From the NCBI GenBank assembly GCA_008694505.1, contig VZDJ01004378.1, forward strand, positions 11,965,472 to 12,029,471: a DNA stretch of 64,000 bases, in the 5' to 3' direction. Under the pieces are notes generated by a model that did no database searches, had not been told where the DNA came from, and saw only the letters and a program-made list of their open reading frames with translations. A program made the translations under genes and the position numbers. Within the stretch, counting starts at the first letter, position 1. Each line of letters opens with the position of its first letter. This stretch comes from Cyanoderma ruficeps (lineage: Eukaryota; Chordata; Aves; Passeriformes; Timaliidae). Below, piece after piece: positions 51,457-64,000 of this stretch.

Positions 51457-54400
51457 ATGGGTCACATGTGCCGGGTTTGATGGATTCTGCCACTCTTTGG
51501 TAAACTGCATCTGTCAGTGCTGGGCAACAATACAGCGGAGAAATATTTCCATGACAATAAGTGTTACTTCTTTCTCTCCCCTCCCCTCCTACTTCTTCCT
51601 ACCTCCTCCTGACTTGCATGCATAATTGCTCTGCAAAAACTCAGTAGCTTGCTGTAGATGCTCTTGGATACCAGCCTATGAGAAATGGTAACTCTGGTCT
51701 CTGGGTGACATGCTGTGGGGGTAGGCAACATGGAGAATCTCTAGTCCTGTTGGAGCAGGTAGCCAAGATGAAGCTACTGCAATGACTGAGCTCAGAAAAG
51801 TGAGGAATGAACTTCTAGCTCTCCAACTCATATTTATCCCATACTTCAATATCATTCAAAATATAATTTTTGAACAGCTTAGTTCACAGTCTTGATTTCT
51901 TCAGAATCATTATTGCAATCTGGTTTTGGGAAAGAAATTTTTCTTCTTTTGCATTGCTTAGCACATTTCTATCTTGTACTGGTCTGTATCCTCCGGTTTT
52001 GACCTGCAGTAGTCTTTCTTACAGATCTGCAGAAGCAAATGGCAAATCTAAAGTTTAGCTGCCCTCAAATTCTATCACTTCCTGTGGGAGAGGTATAAAC
52101 TGGGAGAGGATTTGCATTCCCACTGCTGTTGGTTTTACAAAGCTAGCAGGAGCTTCCTTAGAAGAAAGTCTCACCTAGCAGTGAGACAACCTTACACCAA
52201 ATGTAGAAATAGAGATAGGCAGTAACAGCAGCTTTTCTAGCCCTACTTCTGCCTTTTAACAAGATGCAACACTGTTTGTTGACCAGGTGCATTAGGAAAA
52301 GGCAAGGTTGGGAATGCATTTTGCTCAGTGTCTCTCCCACTGGTCCCACTCTGGACCAGCTGTGCTGAATCCCCCTCTCCTACCTCCCCTGCTGTGTTGC
52401 TGCCTTGCAGCCCAGTCCCATTGCTGTTGGTTGTGCTAGAGGTATAGGGATCAGTACTGGGAGACTTAGCACAGCAGCTCCAGTGAAATACAAAGGGAAG
52501 GGAGGGAGACATAGCGTTGGGAAACTGATCATACCCTGTGTCTTCAGCAAGGAGAAGAAGACAGACCCTGTTTGGGCTCCTTAAGTAAATCAGAGAACCA
52601 CTCCTCTGTGCCTAAGCAAAGCAACCAGATGGGTTGCCAAGACTCTCTGCTGTTGTTTGATCCAGAGTATTTATCTGCTCTCTTTCAGCCTTCTCTCATG
52701 CCCTGGGCAGTAGCTGCCTTTACTATTCAGACTTAGAAGGGAAAGGTGACCAGATTTAATGTCAAGCATGTCACTACTTCCAAAGCTGCTGATCGTAATC
52801 ACATCTTGATGGTAGTGGCCTGCTGAGCCACCAAGATGCAGAAGAAGCTCTAGATTGGTAGAGTAGACATACAGTTTGGAGTCCAATAAAGAGACTGCAA
52901 GAGGTGAGGTCTTGAGGATCCCAAGCTGTTTCAGGGACATTTAAATCACTTTATAGTTCTAGTCCCAGCTTTCTTCTGTGTAATCAAGGACTCACTTCCT
53001 GCACTCTAGTGGGATGAGTGCCAAAGGATCCAACTGAGCTCCAGCTCTTTTGTGGGTCTCCAACTCCAACTGATGTGCAGCAGCTTCTCTGAATGAGAAG
53101 GATTCTTCTTCCTTTTCTTCTTTGTCTTCCTCTTCCTATTTTGCTTCTTTTTGGTCATATTCGCTCAACTTCCGAGTGAGCTTTAAAATTTCAGTCTTGA
53201 TTTGCTAGTACTTCACTGGAGTAGATCTGTCAGTCATGTGTCTTTCTAAACATGGGCCATTGGAAGACCTCAAGAGAGGAGTTAAACTGGAACAGGCAAG
53301 TAAAAGTCAAAAAGAAAAAAAGAGCCCCAGGAGGTACTGAGCAGAATAGCAGTGGACAATAATACCAACAAAAACAAATATTGAACTGGGTTTGGAAGAC
53401 ATGCCTAACTTACACATTTCTTACAATTTCACTAAATAGTTCATGCGGTAAAAAAAAACAAAAATCAAGTTGTTCTCCTAGAAACTAGTAGGTGTGAGGA
53501 GGAGAGCCCTACTGTCATTTGGTGTAGCAGTTACACTGAAGAAAGCTGTTACTGAAATAAATACGGGGCCATATCCCACTGCTCTTATTTATTTTGGCAG
53601 CCTCATGAAAGTTGGTGGTTCATGTGAATAAATGAGAAGCATTTAGCTTGAGGTGACAGCAGGTGAGCCCTCAAGCAATGAGGGAATGGAAGTGAGACTG
53701 TCCAAGATTAGAAATCTAATGCTCTCCCTAGATTGATTTAATAGGGAAGACTGAAGCTGTGTGCTGTTCAGCCTACTGTACAGCAATCCATCATTAAAAA
53801 TGGAAGAGGCAGAGAAGAAAAATGAGAAAAAAAAGTAAGATTTCTCTGCAGATAGATAGTTTTCTAAAAGGTACATCTCTAAAAAAGGCTGCAAGGGTTG
53901 TATTTGCATATTTAATCATTGCTTTTTAAAGATCTTTTAGCTTCTTTGAAATTTCAAATCATAAGGAATTTATTAGTAAAATGACATTTTGTCTTGAATT
54001 TGAATATATTATAGCTTAGATGATAACCTTTATACAACAAGAAATATTTTTTATGTAGTCTCATTTAAAATTGATAGATATATATTCTGCGCAGCCAAAT
54101 GTTTAATTTGCTACAAGTACTGCCACCATTTTTATTTCTTGTAAAAGGTCTTCAGAACTATGCAGACACAGCATGGCCACCTTTGTTAATCTTTTCATAA
54201 ACAAGTAGTCTTCTTTCATGTAAATTTGTTAAAGGAAATTTGCTTTTGTGCTATGAGTGTTTGAGGGAAGAAGCAGAATCTTGAAAAGCCTTGAATTCAC
54301 TGGTCCACACCAGTACTTTTATAATACATGTGAAAATATGTAAAGAGACGTGAGATTTTCCTGTAATCAGTTCACTACATTACAAGTACAATGTTTAGGC

Positions 54401-56049
54401 ATGTTGTTCTATAAAAGGCAAGAGTTTTAGATACTTTCTGGTACCTGTACATGAGCCACCTTGTAGCCTGTCAGGTTCATTTCAAATGTGTATAGTGTAA
54501 ATCATACTTTTCCCTTTTGCGCTCCATTCCCTGTAGTTATGGCAGGAACAGCTTGCACCAAAACTGTCAGTTTTATAGGAAAAATATCTCAACATGCAAT
54601 GCATATTCTGTGCAAAAATGTCAGGGTGCATTTTCCTGATGTGCATGTCATGCATTGTTTTCATCAATCTTTTAGGAGAGCAGGAAAGAAAGATCTGTTT
54701 TCCTCTGCAGATGAGAAAAAAAAGAAAGAAGAATAATTTGGTTGACTTTCCACGTGACTTCTATTTTCTTCAGGAAGACAGAGCTGTATTTCATCTTCTA
54801 GTATATATTCTACATGCTGCATACTTGTTTCTAAAAATATTAATAAAACCACATCACAGGATCAACTGAATGTCCAGAGTTTTGCATTTTAGATCTCCTG
54901 TCTGACAGCTAAGTGTCTCTGCAATTATTCATTGTTCATGCCAGCTTTCTACCTGGTTAGACTTCTGTGTCATACAAATGCTGCTTGTGTGAAAAGAGAA
55001 TAAGTGCATGCCTTGAAACATGACACAGAACGGATTAAAAACCTGGGAGGGAAGTTAGTATTTTTGTGGAAGATTATAATATTTCATATCAGATTATAAT
55101 CACTGAATGCATTGGGGTGTCAGGTAGTGGAGTGCCACAGTGGGACACTTTGGAGGATAAGACAGGTAGATTGACACTTCATTTGAATGAGTTTGGGGTA
55201 AATAGGTTCCGTATAAAGTCAAGTGGGCGGCAGACATTGTGCCTTCCCCAAAAGAAGAAGTATTTCCCCCACTGCAACTGATGAACAGCACACCATGTTT
55301 TTATACCAGCTCTCATTTGCATTGACCTTCCATTGGTGAGTGTAAAGCAGGTATGGATTTATTAGGTGGAAAGAAGGGAAAGTTCAGAGGGGCTGTAACC
55401 ATCCTACTTCACCATCAGCATCACCTGCTACAGCACTTGTGTCTCTCATCCCAGGGCATAAGACCTTGTGTTATAACACGACCTTTCTGTTTGCATTTCA
55501 TTGGGTTGCAGCTTTATCTTTCTGTGGAGGAAAATATTCAATTTTTTTAAAATATTTCTCTTGTTACAGAAGAGCTGATAAAATGAATAATTTTTTGTTA
55601 ATATGGATCAACATTAAGAATGCAACAAAACATTGTTCAAGATAAACTGTATCATGTTCATTGCAGAAAATAATTTGATATAACTGAGATTTGAGCACTC
55701 TAGGGAATTAAGATCTTGTTCACAACCATCAATCTCAGACAATCTAGGAAACATGGTCCAATAGAACTAAAGAAATTAGAAGTAAATTAAGGATTGAATT
55801 CTAGAGAAAAATTCTCAGTCTTCTACAGGACAACTCAAGAAAAAAGGTAGGTAGGTATATTCATTTCACCTAACCTGAGACATTTGCAATACAAGTGCTT
55901 CCATCTGAGCTTATCACACTAAATTCCCTTCATCTGGAGGAGGCACTTCTAGCCTTTGAGTCATCTGACCCACTTTAGATGTTGGCTTCAGGGTAAGATG
56001 ATAATAGCACAGAAGACCCAATTTCTCTTTATAAAGGAAGTCTAGATGA
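51457..56049. other. Intergenic region between LTR copies 2 and 3
   Basis: Unique-looking AT-rich DNA. No exon, RNA gene or clear repeat was recognised. Open frames of 60-90 codons on both strands show no family motif. Confidence 0.6.
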
Positions 56050-56054
56050 CCAGC

Positions 56055-56628
56055 TGTGCTGGATTTGGCTAGGGTGGGATGAATTGTTTACACAGTGGCT
56101 GGTATGTGGCTGTGTTTTAGATTTTTACTGACCACAGTGTTGATAATATAGAGATGTTTTTATTATTGCTGAGCAGAGCTTACACAGAGCCAAGGCCTTT
56201 CCTGCTTCTGGTATTGCCACACTGGGGAGGAGGCTGGGGGTGCCTGGGGGCCTGGGAGGGGACACAGCCAGGACAGGTGACCCAAACTGACCAAGGGAGA
56301 TTCCAGATCATGTGACAACATGCCCAGTGTATACAGTGCAGGGAAGGAGGAGGAAGAGGGGACATTTGGAGTGCTGGAGTTTGTCTTCCCCAGTAACCAC
56401 TACACATGATGGGGCCTTGCCTTCCTGGAGATGGCTGAACCCCTGCCTGCCCATGGGAATTAGTGAATTAATCCCTTGTTTTGCTTATGTGCAGCTTTTG
56501 CTTTTCCTGTTCTTTATCTCAACCCATGAGTTTCTAGCTTTTGCCCTTCCAGCCCTCTCCCCAGTCCTGCTGGTGGGGAAGTGAGCAAGCAGCTGCGTGG
56601 GCCTTGGCTGATGGCTCAGACCACGACA
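56055..56628 (+). mobile_element. Solo ERV LTR with 5-bp target-site duplication (copy 3)
   Basis: It begins TGTGCTGGATTTGGCTAGGG and ends in CAGACCACGACA, about 574 bp. It has the same landmarks as copy 1: CAAGGCCTTTCCTGCTTCTG, GATGGCTGAACCCCTGCCTG, and TTTATCTCAACCCATGAG. It is flanked by a perfect 5-bp direct repeat CCAGC at 56050-56054 and 56629-56633. A 5-bp duplication fits an ERVL-like or other class with that integration footprint. The TATA region is decayed (gtgtatacagtg). It is a solo LTR with no adjacent coding remnants. Confidence 0.88.
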
Positions 56629-56633
56629 CCAGC

Positions 56634-59600
56634 TCAGACCTGGATGTGTACCAATCCATCATCAGGCAGAGCAAGTTTTTACAGCATAGAGCAAATTATA
56701 AAACAGATCCAAGTTCTATCACCACCTTTGCCTTATGCAAATAGACATCTGTACTTGCCAGAGATCTCTTCTGAAAGACTGAGTCATTTTAAAGGTCTTA
56801 ACTGGAGCTTTTATCAACCACACTGCATTGTCTTAAGAAATGGTATCTCCTTAAACTGAGATGAACAAGAGTTATATATTACTAAGTCCAGCTTCCAAGT
56901 ATCAACTTTGGCTCTCTCTGGAGTTTGACAAAAAAGTGATAATTCATAAAGATACTGTAGGAGAACTTACTCTGTTCAGTTTTGCCCCATGATCTGGACA
57001 GTCAACTTCTGCAGGCCAATTACCTTGGTGAAACCATTCTTTTTGTCTTTCTTACTATAAAATTTCCCAAGTTTTCCAGGCAAACTAAATGATTGAAGTC
57101 CCTAAAGCTCTAGAGAAGATAAAGCAAAACTAGATTCCTCTAACTAGGCACTGATGAATCTCCAAAAGCTCAACATTTCCACAGTTCTCTAAGGAAAAAG
57201 AAAAAAGAAATCTTGGCTGGCAAAGGGCATGTCAGAGATGAAACAATAGAAGAGGACGTGAGAAAATTGAATGTTGAGTACACTCCACATTCACAAAGTA
57301 TTTTAAAGAAAGGTCATTTGGACACCTCACTTTCCTCTAACCCAGCCTGCTGAAGCCTCAGCCAGAGCCTGCAGCTTCTTTTAGTCCCAGATAGTGATTC
57401 ACTGATGAGCCTTTTGGGCCACAGACTAACAAGGAGGTTATGTACTCTGCTGCTGATAGAGAAGGGGTTTGCTAAACCTTCTTTTAACATGATTTATAAA
57501 CAACCTCCCACAAACTGTTTGCTTTTTTTGAGGCTGCACAGCATATGTTCACCTTGGAAGGAGGTTGCTGCAGCAGAGAGAGCAACTTCTCCAACAGTCC
57601 TTCAGGCTTACACCCACTAGCCCCTGCTTTTTGCCACTCTCCATGATCCCTTCCCCCACACCAGCTATTTTTATTCTAGTGAAAATATCAGCTGTGAACT
57701 AACTAAACTTATTTTCAGATCTCCTTTTGGTAACAAATACTTGTACCCGAACATTTACAATTCATTCTATGAAGGGCTTTCAGCTGCAATGGTGAAATGT
57801 CCCAAATGACAAATCACACATCAGCTGAATTCATGTCATTATTTCTGATATTTGAATTTTTTCTTTATGGTGTATTTACTTTGACTGTTTTGTCCTCTTG
57901 CAGCTGCCTTTTCTTTCTATACTTGTGCTCATTTCAATCATTTTGTGTTTTATGGGTTTTTTATTGTTTTTCCCAATTTATCCCAAATGAAGGAAGAGAG
58001 TGGTTGAAGAAAAACCGTGAAATGGTACAGAAAAGGAAAAGTGAAGTGATCAGCTTTTGGCTGAGATCATTCCAATGGCTAACCATAAACCTAGTTTTTG
58101 TTCTGCTGTCCTGATATACGGGAAAGCCTCATAGATTTGGGGATTGGGTTTTTGTCAACTAGCTTAAGCAAAACACAGCAGAAGATGGTATGTGTTTCTT
58201 CATTATGCTGGTGAAGATGGTCAATACACTTTCTTTACAATTCCTTCCTATTAGAAAAGATATTGTATAATCAACAGGGATTTTGGGCTTTGTTTTCCAG
58301 GCTTTTATTACCATGAGAGACTACAGCCAGTGCAGCAGCAGCATAATTACTCTTGTTCAGAAAGGAAAAATGCAATTCCTCAGAATTTAATTGGCTGTGT
58401 TGAATTAACGACCTTCCTGGTTCTAATCAGAAACAATACAAGGAAAAATTAAACAAAGAATTATCCATTTCCTGCAAAATCCCTCCAAATTGTCAATGCA
58501 GCCATTAATTGCTGAAGCAATTTTATGACTGGATGCACAATAAAACAATTTAGCAATTTTAGAAACCTTTACTAACTCTCTGCATGTTTGCTTATATCAT
58601 AGTACCAGAAGTTCCTGCAAAAAAGTTCATCAGCTAGTGTGGGACATGCTCACAGGTGAGAGAAACAATAACAACCTAAGTCACTAAATGTGAAGCTTTA
58701 GCCTCTAGACATAATAACCTTGTTCAACGTAGGCTTAGGGTTTAGAAACTATGGTTGGGGTTTTTAAAGTAGGTATTGACAAAAACCAAAATGGAATGAG
58801 AGCTTTGCAGATATCTCTTAACCTGCATGGCTTGGGTGGCACAGAGCCTTGTTGAAAGAGGATGTTGTTTGACAGGTGGCATCAGACTGGGCTGGCCAGT
58901 GAAGGGGAAGACAAAAGCCCAGTAAACAGTAAAGGTGATCACAGCAGGTGCGTGGGGGTGGTCTGGGCCCTGGTGGACTTATCATTATTGCTTAGCAAGC
59001 GTTTAGTAGAAGCATAAGGGAAGTCATTAGTGGAAACAAATGCACATAATTTAAATCTAATGCTGTTCTCTGTGGGTGTTTTCATGCACAGCAAACAGGT
59101 AATTTCAAATCTCAGTACATTTCTGAATATAACAGCTCTTTACACCTACTTAGACTTGATCCTCTGCATACAACATATATACACAGGGGATTTCTGGAAA
59201 AATCAGAGAGCAATCTGGGGAGAGGTATATTTGGAATGCTTGGTGTTTATTCACGTGCCTGACAAGGAACTTTGGGTTAGTTGAGGGGGTGAGAGGTCCA
59301 GCCAAACATCCATGGGCAGTTCATATGCATCCTATACTGCTCTGTGCATCTGACAAATCCTGCAGAAGAAAATGTCAGAAAAGGGAAACAAGACTGAGAA
59401 AACACAGGAAACACTATCTTGCAGTGATTTGTATCAACTAATACTTCAGGAGCAGAAAAGTCAGATTACCTGCAGAGAGTGAGCAAACACAGAGAGACTT
59501 ACAAATATGAGGGGGGAAACATGAACAACCTCTTCTCTTGCCTTTGGACCTTGGAGCTTGGATCCAATATTTTCCTCTTCTGTCAGATATGATGATGAGT

Positions 59601-61453
59601 GGGGTCACTAAAGAATAAAGTTTCTAGTTCTGATAGGGCCAGGATGCATTTCATGGAGTAAGCTAGATAAAAATTAGGGCTGCTGGAAAAATTCTTTATG
59701 CCCCAGCCAAAACATAAGGCAGATTCTGGAGTGGAAGCAGCTGGTCAGAGTGCTATGAAAAGAGCTTTTGCTCTGAAAACTAGTTCCTAAACTTTTCAGA
59801 ACCAGTGGGTACCTTTTTCTTTATGTTTTCAGGCTTATAGTCTTCATCTGAGGAATAGCATCCTGATTACCTCATGTCCCATCTCATGGGACTTTTGTGA
59901 AGATTTTTTTTTTTGCATATATGGGATATTTTAATGTGATAATAAAAATCAAGATGGAAATGAAAATATATTGTCTGAGGGGTTCAGAGTGTGTAGGAAA
60001 TTAGATCTCATCTGCAAGTATGCATTTTCTCTCCCTGATAATAATTTCTTCCCTAATCTAAAAAACCTTTCCTTTGGAGTCTGGTATATATGTTCTTGTT
60101 TTAAGAAAAGCACGAGAGGGAAATAAACATTGTGCAATGAGGTTTTGTACATTATAAAATTGGTAACAAGTTTTGGGTGACATACAAAAGATCTTTGCTG
60201 TCAGTTATAGGATTCTCTTTCCAGTACAGAGGGCTATGTGATCTACCTTGACCATTTCCTCCAAATTTGCTTCTTCTTATTGCTGACCTGTCCTTATCCT
60301 GAGGCTATTTCTTCTCCAGTTCTTGACTAGCAAGTGGAAGTGCTTTTGCTACTTCTGTAGCTCTAATTTTCTCTCAAATTTGTCAGACTGTTTCCTCTGA
60401 CTTCAGTGTAATTGTGCTTTTTTTAAAACAGAAAATCTGTATTTCCATATCTCAAGTTTCTTATCTCAGTGCTGGTTTTACTTATGGAAGAATTAATTCC
60501 TCTCTTCAATCTCTCTCCAGTCTGTCTCTTCCTGTGAAGAAATACCCAGTCTCAGTATTCATATTAGAATCATCCAAACTTTTCTTTTGGTCCTTCCTTA
60601 CTCCCTAGTCTCTGGGGTCCTTCCCCATACTTGTTGGCAAAACAATCTCTCAGTGAGTGGCTAGGCGGCTGTAGCCAAAACTGCTAAAATAATTTTGCTG
60701 TGAGGCTATAATCTCAGGATAGAGAATTTCACACAGAACAGACTTTAACTTGGTCATAAAAATTGGTTAAAATGGTCTTCTACAATCAGAACGGTTTTGT
60801 GCTACAGGCCCCAGATATACTGAAGAGTCATTTCTCTAAGATTACTAAAGCAAAGTAATCTATTGAAAGTGATATACTGCACCAGATACACTTATTTCAA
60901 TTTATAAAACAGGAAGTTTCATGGCCCATATTAATTTTCTTTTGCTGCAATACATGGTTTTATTTCATGCTCCATTAACAAGTGTAGGTGTACTTGACAC
61001 TAACTCAGCTCTTTCTAATTAGGTCTTATGCATTCATACTCTTCCTCCTGCAGTGCAAAAAGGGGGACAAGGTAATCTTAAGAAAAAAGGGGCATGACTT
61101 ATTACTTATAGGCCTGAGAACTTTTAGTTTCTATTTACAAACCATTCCCAGCTTGGCAATTTCCTTAAGACAGAGGTGGTCAGCCTGCAACAAACCAACC
61201 AACCAACTAACCCAGCATGTCCAGCGCTGTCCTGGTTACAGGAAAAAGAGTGCCAGAAAGAGTAACCAAACTCGGTCTTCTACACCCATCTACATTATTC
61301 CTGGTGAACTGTTATTGGTGGGTAATTTGCAACAGCTGCCCAGTGCACAGCCTGGTTCTCAGGCTACCAGCTTGGTGTTGCATGAGATAAGGAAAAAGAG
61401 GCAGCCTTGCAGGGTAATGTTTCTATTTCTTCACACCAATGACTCAGCCCCAT
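56634..61453. other. Intergenic region between LTR copy 3 and the candidate LTR
   Basis: AT-rich non-coding DNA. A segment at about 58370-58570 is rich in homeodomain-like ATTAATT/TTAATT words and may be a conserved element. No exon was recognised. Confidence 0.6.
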
Positions 61454-61844
61454 TGTGAAACTCCCTGCCCTGAGGGAGGTACTGAACATTCCTGCCTGGA
61501 TTTGAGGATATCTAATCTGTGGGCTGGGACCACTACCACCACTGGACATCCGGAGAAGGACATGAACATGCAGAGGACGACCCGACCTTCCACAGGACCA
61601 CTGCTTTTGACAAGACAGACTACAACCACAATAGAACTGCAAACACTGCTTAATTGGACCGTGCCCACCACCCTAACCAACAGGGGCCAGGCTGTAGTCT
61701 GACTTTGTGTATTTAAGCCAGTTTTTCTGTATTGCTGCAATTAGTGTAATCTTTCTAATTGTAATTTCTGTCTTGAAATCTCTTGCAAGGTATTTGTGTG
61801 GGGTTCATTTCTCCTGCTGATTTACTTTCAAACCTTCACATGCA
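61454..61844 (+). mobile_element. Candidate solo LTR of another ERV family
   Basis: The block begins TGTGAAACTCCCTGCCCTG. One possible end is TTCACA at 61840, forming a perfect inverted repeat with the starting TGTGAA. Another is TGCA at 61844, which would leave near-matching 5-bp flanks (CCCAT and CCCAC). A TATTTAA box lies at 61710-61716, followed by the CTGTATTGCTGCAATTAGTG and GTAATCTTTCTAATTG stretch. The wording resembles a songbird LTR I remember, but the boundary and class are unsure. Short open frames on both strands here are not taken as genes. Confidence 0.45.
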
Positions 61845-64000
61845 CCCACATCCCTCCTTCTTCCAGATCCTCCTTGAATGCTCCTCAGCAGCCATCCCAG
61901 AGTAAACACTTCATTCTGAGGTGACACTGGGTCACTGTCTCTTCTGAGGCTTGGCTGCTCCACATCTTGTCCCTCTCCTGTTGTGGCATGGGATCCCCAG
62001 GAAGGTACAGCTGAACCAACCCATGGCCCTGACCTGCCCAAACTAGTAGACTGGGAAGGAACTCTGTGATTATTTTGCAGCTAATAGGCCACTGCTGTCT
62101 GCCTCTTTTACCAGGGTCAGGCTCATGGCAGCAGCTAGGGTTTATCTGCACACACCCACAGTGGATGCAGGAGCAGAGAATGCTGCACAGGACAGCTGTA
62201 GATTGTCCTGCAGAATGTGGCTCTTATGGTCTAGTTGATGAAGTGGTGATCTGTCAAAGACTGGACTCAAAGATCTTGGAGGTCTTTTCCAACCTCAATG
62301 ATTCTGTATGTCAAAGAGATGGAGGCAGACCATCAGGCAGGGCCTGTGGTATCTGGCCCTTGCCAGCCACTAAAGGAAGCTTTGTGGCCTGGTTGCGTAG
62401 AAAGGTTTAAACTAGAAAATAAGCATCCCTCCCATGCATCAACAGTGTGTTGTTTTTATGAACAAGGATAAACTTTATGAAAACCATTCCCAAAAGCTGA
62501 ACTGTTTTGTCAGTTATAGGGCAAGTAGAGGACCATAATCCTCTGTGCAGGTCAGTGTATCTCCTGTTAACCTCACTTACACCTGTCCTGACTGTCGATA
62601 GAAATTCAGCTAAATAAGAGGCCTGTTTGTAACATTTTATACTGCCAGAAAAATGTGCTGTTGTTAGAAGAAAATGGCGAACTGAAGTCTTCTGAGAGGA
62701 AAAAAACCCATATCAACAAGCACCTAAGCAAGGACAATGTATAACACTGGACTTGTATAATAAATCCATGAGAAAATGTCTTCTCTAACACAAGATTCCT
62801 AAGTCATATCCAAGTTTAACTCTTACAATGATAGTGCATTTAATTACAATGTTAGCAGTATTGTCATACTGCTGGAAGATGCAATTTAGCTGAGTTAATT
62901 CTGCAAAAGTACAGAAACAATACCATTTAAAGCACTTACATTCAAAATAGGTGAGATACCCAGATGAGAAAGTAGGGATGAATTATAATTCTCCTTTCAG
63001 AGATGAGGAATGACATACTGAGAGAAGAACCACTCTCCCTGCTTTTCTTTTCATCTCCTTGACACCAAGGTCGCACAGACTCATGGCAGTGAGCAGAATT
63101 GCACTCAGCTGCTTCAGAGTGCCAAGCCCAGGCTTCAACCATACCCTACCTAAACAAGCTTTTGCAAATCAGTGCAACAACAAAATTAGACATTTTGACA
63201 TATCTTATTATACTTAATTAGATAGAATTGCATCTCTTTAATTGCCTTTATTATAGGCTGATTATATGCTGATGACAGGCATTGTGTTTTAAATTCTTAA
63301 CAAGAAAGCAGGTTTTAAAGTTCACCTTTCAAACTATCTTTTTTGCTTTTGGCTGTATGTAAAAAGTGTGGAAAGCTCCTTCAAGGAACTTTGAATTCAT
63401 ACAGCTTACTACAGCTGTTGAAGGAATACACTGTGGTCCTGGACTCATTTTGTTACTTGCTGCTTTTGGATCATTTCCTGAGCTATGATTATTTTTTATT
63501 TTTTTTCCCCAGAGCTGATCCCAGCTGGTATCTAGATGGAAACTTCTGGGCCATTGATAAAAGAAAAATAAAACCCAACAATGCTCTTGCAGTTATTTTT
63601 ACATTGAGGCAGGGAGGTTGGGAAAGCTAAGGAAGTGCCAGATGTCAAGCTTTAGAGTGGTCTTGTATCTTGATTCCACAAAGCAGTCAGGCAGACTCCG
63701 AGATCCAACTTTATTCCAGGCAGCAGGAGATTGCATTTAGGTACATGCAAAAGAAATGTACTATAATAAGCCACTCATATATTGCAACCATCTGGGATGC
63801 ATATAAAGTGTATCACCACAAAATCCTTCTTTTGCTGTACAAATCTATTTAATTGAACTAGTTTTATTTGTAAAATACTTAAACAGCAGTGGTACGTGTT
63901 CAGACATCAGGTGAATTATTTTGGCCAGAATTATGAATAACAGCAGTTAAAACAACTATCCTGTCCTTTTTCCTTAAACTATAAAATCTCCTGGAAACAG
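61845..64000. other. Intergenic region to the right edge
   Basis: Non-coding DNA with one CR1 3' end (62224-62310). An acceptor-like pyrimidine tract ending in CCCCAG (about 63500-63512) opens onto a short plus-strand frame, without a recognisable protein. No DBX2 exon or other neighbour is evident. Confidence 0.6.
62224..62310 (+). mobile_element. CR1 LINE 3' end fragment, sense
   Basis: It contains GGACTCAAAGATCTTGGAGG, TCTTTTCCAACCTCAATGAT and TCTGTATG, the classic CR1 3' terminal sequence. It is strongly 5'-truncated, with the final ATTCTATGATT repeat shortened. Confidence 0.8.

Noticed and set aside
60988..61458. Plus-strand 156-codon open frame next to the candidate LTR
   Set aside because: Considered as an ERV internal remnant, but no retroviral motif is visible and the frame runs into the start of the LTR-like block; treated as chance.
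63343..63630. Frame downstream of a pyrimidine tract ending in CCCCAG, considered as an exon of a neighbouring gene
   Set aside because: The acceptor-like signal is good, but the encoded residues match no protein I recognise, DBX2 included, and DBX2 would be expected on the minus strand.
61000..64000. Search for the 3' end of DBX2 at the right edge
   Set aside because: No homeodomain-like or acidic C-terminal coding sequence was found on the minus strand; the gene may lie beyond the window.

Overview
The window is vertebrate nuclear DNA, most likely from a bird and probably a songbird. Three things point that way: widely spaced small exons with GT-AG introns, 3'-end fragments of CR1 LINEs, and solo LTRs whose sequence I recognise as typical of passerine endogenous retroviruses. 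No bacterial-type gene, operon, CRISPR array or rRNA/tRNA gene was seen.

The one gene I can support is the 5' part of NELL2 (neural EGF-like-like 2, a secreted thrombospondin-1-like glycoprotein) on the minus strand. Eight coding exons lie between the start codon at 35120 and the donor at 439/438. They join in frame without a break (55, 123, 151, 174, 97, 73, 83 and 129 nt; 885 nt, 295 codons). They encode the signal peptide, the whole thrombospondin N-terminal/laminin-G-like domain, a coiled coil, and the start of the first von Willebrand type C domain. The remaining VWC and EGF exons lie beyond position 1. The start codon sits in a strong CpG island (about 34.6-35.9 kb). A TATAAA-type motif on the plus strand at 36140 could start divergent transcription.

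Layout: 1-4042 holds exons 8 to 4, with intron 5 more than half filled by an LTR and a CR1 fragment. 4043-15977 is intron 3 and 16129-34756 is intron 2; both are mostly unique non-coding sequence, and intron 2 contains a probable solo LTR in the same orientation as the gene. 34757-35120 holds exons 2 and 1. 35121-64000 is the promoter island and then about 28 kb of upstream intergenic DNA with no recognisable coding exon. That stretch holds two or three solo LTRs, degraded LINE pieces, a CR1 3' end and some small tandem duplications. Knowledge of mammalian gene order makes DBX2 a plausible next gene to the right, but none of its exons was seen here.

I found no convincing undescribed multi-gene system. 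The points most worth a second look are transposable-element contributions to NELL2. They are an intronic same-strand LTR with a TATA-like box abutting a perfect 7-bp palindrome, and a CR1 fragment ending about 30 bp from a splice donor. The divergent TATA motif next to the CpG island is also worth checking. All boundaries were worked out by hand from splice signals, reading frame and remembered family sequence; no alignment or database search was run.
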